Of a stretch of DNA of 46,972 nt, positions 45,754 through 46,972 are shown one piece after another (positions within the stretch are counted from its first letter, which is position 1; each line of letters begins with the position of its first letter). This DNA comes from an uncultured Porphyromonadaceae bacterium (lineage in GTDB: Bacteria; Bacteroidota; Bacteroidia; Bacteroidales; Muribaculaceae). The stretch is taken from NCBI GenBank assembly GCA_947178165.1, contig CAMWXH010000010.1:1-46972 (forward strand). Direction: 5' to 3'. Under the pieces are notes generated by a model. The model had not been told where the DNA came from and made no database searches. It saw nothing but the letters and a program-made list of their open reading frames with translations. A program made the translations under genes and the position numbers.

Positions 45754-45803
45754 ATTAGCAATGTAGCGTTTGCAAATTTATTGAATATCGCTACATTGCT
45801 AAT
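45754..45803. repeat. perfect 15-bp inverted repeat overlapping the dprA stop codon
   Basis: ATTAGCAATGTAGCG (45754-45768) pairs perfectly with CGCTACATTGCTAAT (45789-45803) around a 20-base loop. The right arm covers the last dprA codons (Leu-Ala-Met, stop at 45791-45793). It sits between convergent genes and could end transcription from both sides, but no T-run follows in either direction. Confidence 0.65.
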
Positions 45804-46915
45804 GCATATCTGTTGCCGGGGAGCCTGACAATGATTCCGTCAAACTCCATTTCCGTAAGAGTGGAAGTCAGTTTCGGAATATGTATCTTGGTTTTCTGAT
45901 ACAAACCATCAATGGAAATCGGGTCGGAACTATACTTAAGGATTTCATAAATTTCACGAGCCTCCCCCTGCAATTCGGGGAAAAGATTGCGTTGCTTCGG
46001 TTTCACAGCAACTCCCGCCGGCCTCCAGCCCATTATCTCTATTACATCGGCTACTGAAGTGATAAGATTAGCTTTCTGTTTTCTTATCATCAGATTGCAA
46101 CCCTCGCTCATAGGATCTGATACTCGACCCGGCACAGCTCCAACTTCTCGAGAATAAGAGAATGCCATATTGGCAGTGCTCATAGCTCCTCCCTTTATCG
46201 GTGATTCAACAACAAGGGTTAGCTCGCTCAATCCTGCCACGATGCGGTTGCGTTCCAGAAAGCGTTTTTGAAAGGGAGTGGTGCCCGAAGGATATTCAGT
46301 TACGATAGACCCGCCGTTTTTAAGTATCCTCCTTGCCAAGTCTCGATTAGCGGCTGGATATATGGTGTCGAGCCCGTGAGCAACCACGGCAACCGTGGGC
46401 AAGCCATTTTCAAGAGCCCCCTTATGAGCGAGACTGTCAATGCCGTATGCCAAACCCGAAACTATCACCATATCCGGGAAATATTCAGCTAAGCTTTTGA
46501 TGAATGTCTCGCAGAAGGAGACAGCGTATGCTGTGTTCCGGCGCGTTCCTACAATATTCATGATATGCTCTGCATCCAGATCGGTCTCACCTAACTGATA
46601 GAGAACAACCGGTGCGTCCTCTGTTTCACGAAGGAGCATCGGATAGTCATCATCACCCAGATAATAGACCCGGATCCCATGCCTTTCCACAAATTCTATC
46701 TCCTTCCGGGCCTTGAACAAAGCTTCCTCACGAAGCAGCTTGTCGAGTTTCAGGGATTGAAGTCCGAGAGTGGCTGAGAGCTCGGAAGTGTCGCATGCAA
46801 AGAAGTCATTTAATGCTATTCCTGTCTCTTCAATGCGGCGCACCATCTCCGCCGTAACACCCGGTGTTAAGGCAACGCCCATCCTCAATATTGTCCCTTC
46901 ACGGCCGGCCATCAT
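45791..46915 (-). CDS. dprA: DNA-processing protein DprA
   Basis: DprA binds incoming single-stranded DNA and loads RecA in natural transformation. The 374-residue protein has an N-terminal SAM-like/helical part (about 1-75), the Rossmann-like DprA domain with VSGLAYGIDSLAHKGAL (about 152-168), AHGLDTIYPAANRDLA, RFLERNRIVAGLS (about 218-230) and a C-terminal winged-helix domain (about 318-374). The start ATG overlaps the stop of the upstream partial gene (ATGA), so the two are coupled. A second ATG follows immediately. Function in competence versus general recombination cannot be told from sequence. Confidence 0.95.
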   Translation of the reverse strand: MMAGREGTILRMGVALTPGVTAEMVRRIEETGIALNDFFACDTSELSATLGLQSLKLDKLLREEALFKARKEIEFVERHGIRVYYLGDDDYPMLLRETEDAPVVLYQLGETDLDAEHIMNIVGTRRNTAYAVSFCETFIKSLAEYFPDMVIVSGLAYGIDSLAHKGALENGLPTVAVVAHGLDTIYPAANRDLARRILKNGGSIVTEYPSGTTPFQKRFLERNRIVAGLSELTLVVESPIKGGAMSTANMAFSYSREVGAVPGRVSDPMSEGCNLMIRKQKANLITSVADVIEIMGWRPAGVAVKPKQRNLFPELQGEAREIYEILKYSSDPISIDGLYQKTKIHIPKLTSTLTEMEFDGIIVRLPGNRYALAM

Positions 46916-46972
46916 ATATATTTGCTAAAAACTGCCGCCAGTTCATCCCCGCGCGAGAGCTTCCCATCTTTG
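46912..46972 (-). CDS. 3' end of an upstream gene, cut by the window edge
   Basis: Nineteen codons ending KLSRGDELAAVFSKYI and a TGA are readable up to the window edge, with the stop overlapping the dprA start (ATGA). That coupling marks it as a real coding end. In Bacteroidetes the neighbour of dprA is often a YbgC-type acyl-CoA thioesterase, but the fragment is too short to assign. Confidence 0.6.
   Translation of the reverse strand, partial: KDGKLSRGDELAAVFSKYI

Overview
The window is chromosomal DNA of a Bacteroidales bacterium. The evidence is the promoter style (TTTG, 20 bases, TAnnTTTG, with little Shine-Dalgarno signal), secreted proteins ending in type IX secretion-like tails, BspA-type leucine-rich repeat proteins, a C10 cysteine protease, an Omp28-like protein and a BtuG-like vitamin B12 lipoprotein. 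A gut Muribaculaceae-like lineage is my guess from this gene mix; the sequence does not prove it.

Layout. Bases 69-6175 (minus strand) hold a leucine operon in the order leuA, leuC, leuD, a second isopropylmalate/citramalate synthase, leuB. A REP-like repeat cluster separates it from cysK (6593-7540). Two large secreted GH13 amylases are divergently transcribed from 11085-11387. Next come a membrane TPR/HTH regulator (minus), two BspA-type LRR surface proteins (plus) and a 1979-residue C10 protease with three LRR blocks (minus). Bases 26428-33586 are a B12 uptake locus: promoter, cobalamin riboswitch, btuB, btuG-like gene, btuF, btuC, btuD and then an adenosyltransferase with its own promoter. 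A second membrane TPR/HTH regulator (33601-35310, minus) stands divergent from a three-gene operon of secreted proteins: Omp28-like, a propeller-like repeat protein and an Ig/FnIII protein. The window ends with a maltose-type acetyltransferase, a YdbS/YdbT-like bPH2 pair, tRNA-Ser(CGA), uridine phosphorylase and dprA, with the 3' end of one more gene.

How it fits together. LeuA and the second condensing enzyme probably share LeuCDB, so one operon could feed both leucine and 2-oxobutyrate for isoleucine. The two amylases degrade starch-like glucans outside the cytoplasm. The B12 genes form an almost complete capture, import and activation pathway. The most unusual feature is a module seen twice: a predicted membrane-spanning TPR/HTH regulator facing an operon of secreted, sorting-tail proteins across about 292-295 bases. 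One of these gaps holds a phased octamer array and the other an inverted repeat. Several long intergenic hairpins are also notable, including one of about 126 bases beside the C10 protease and an interleaved pair beside tRNA-Ser.
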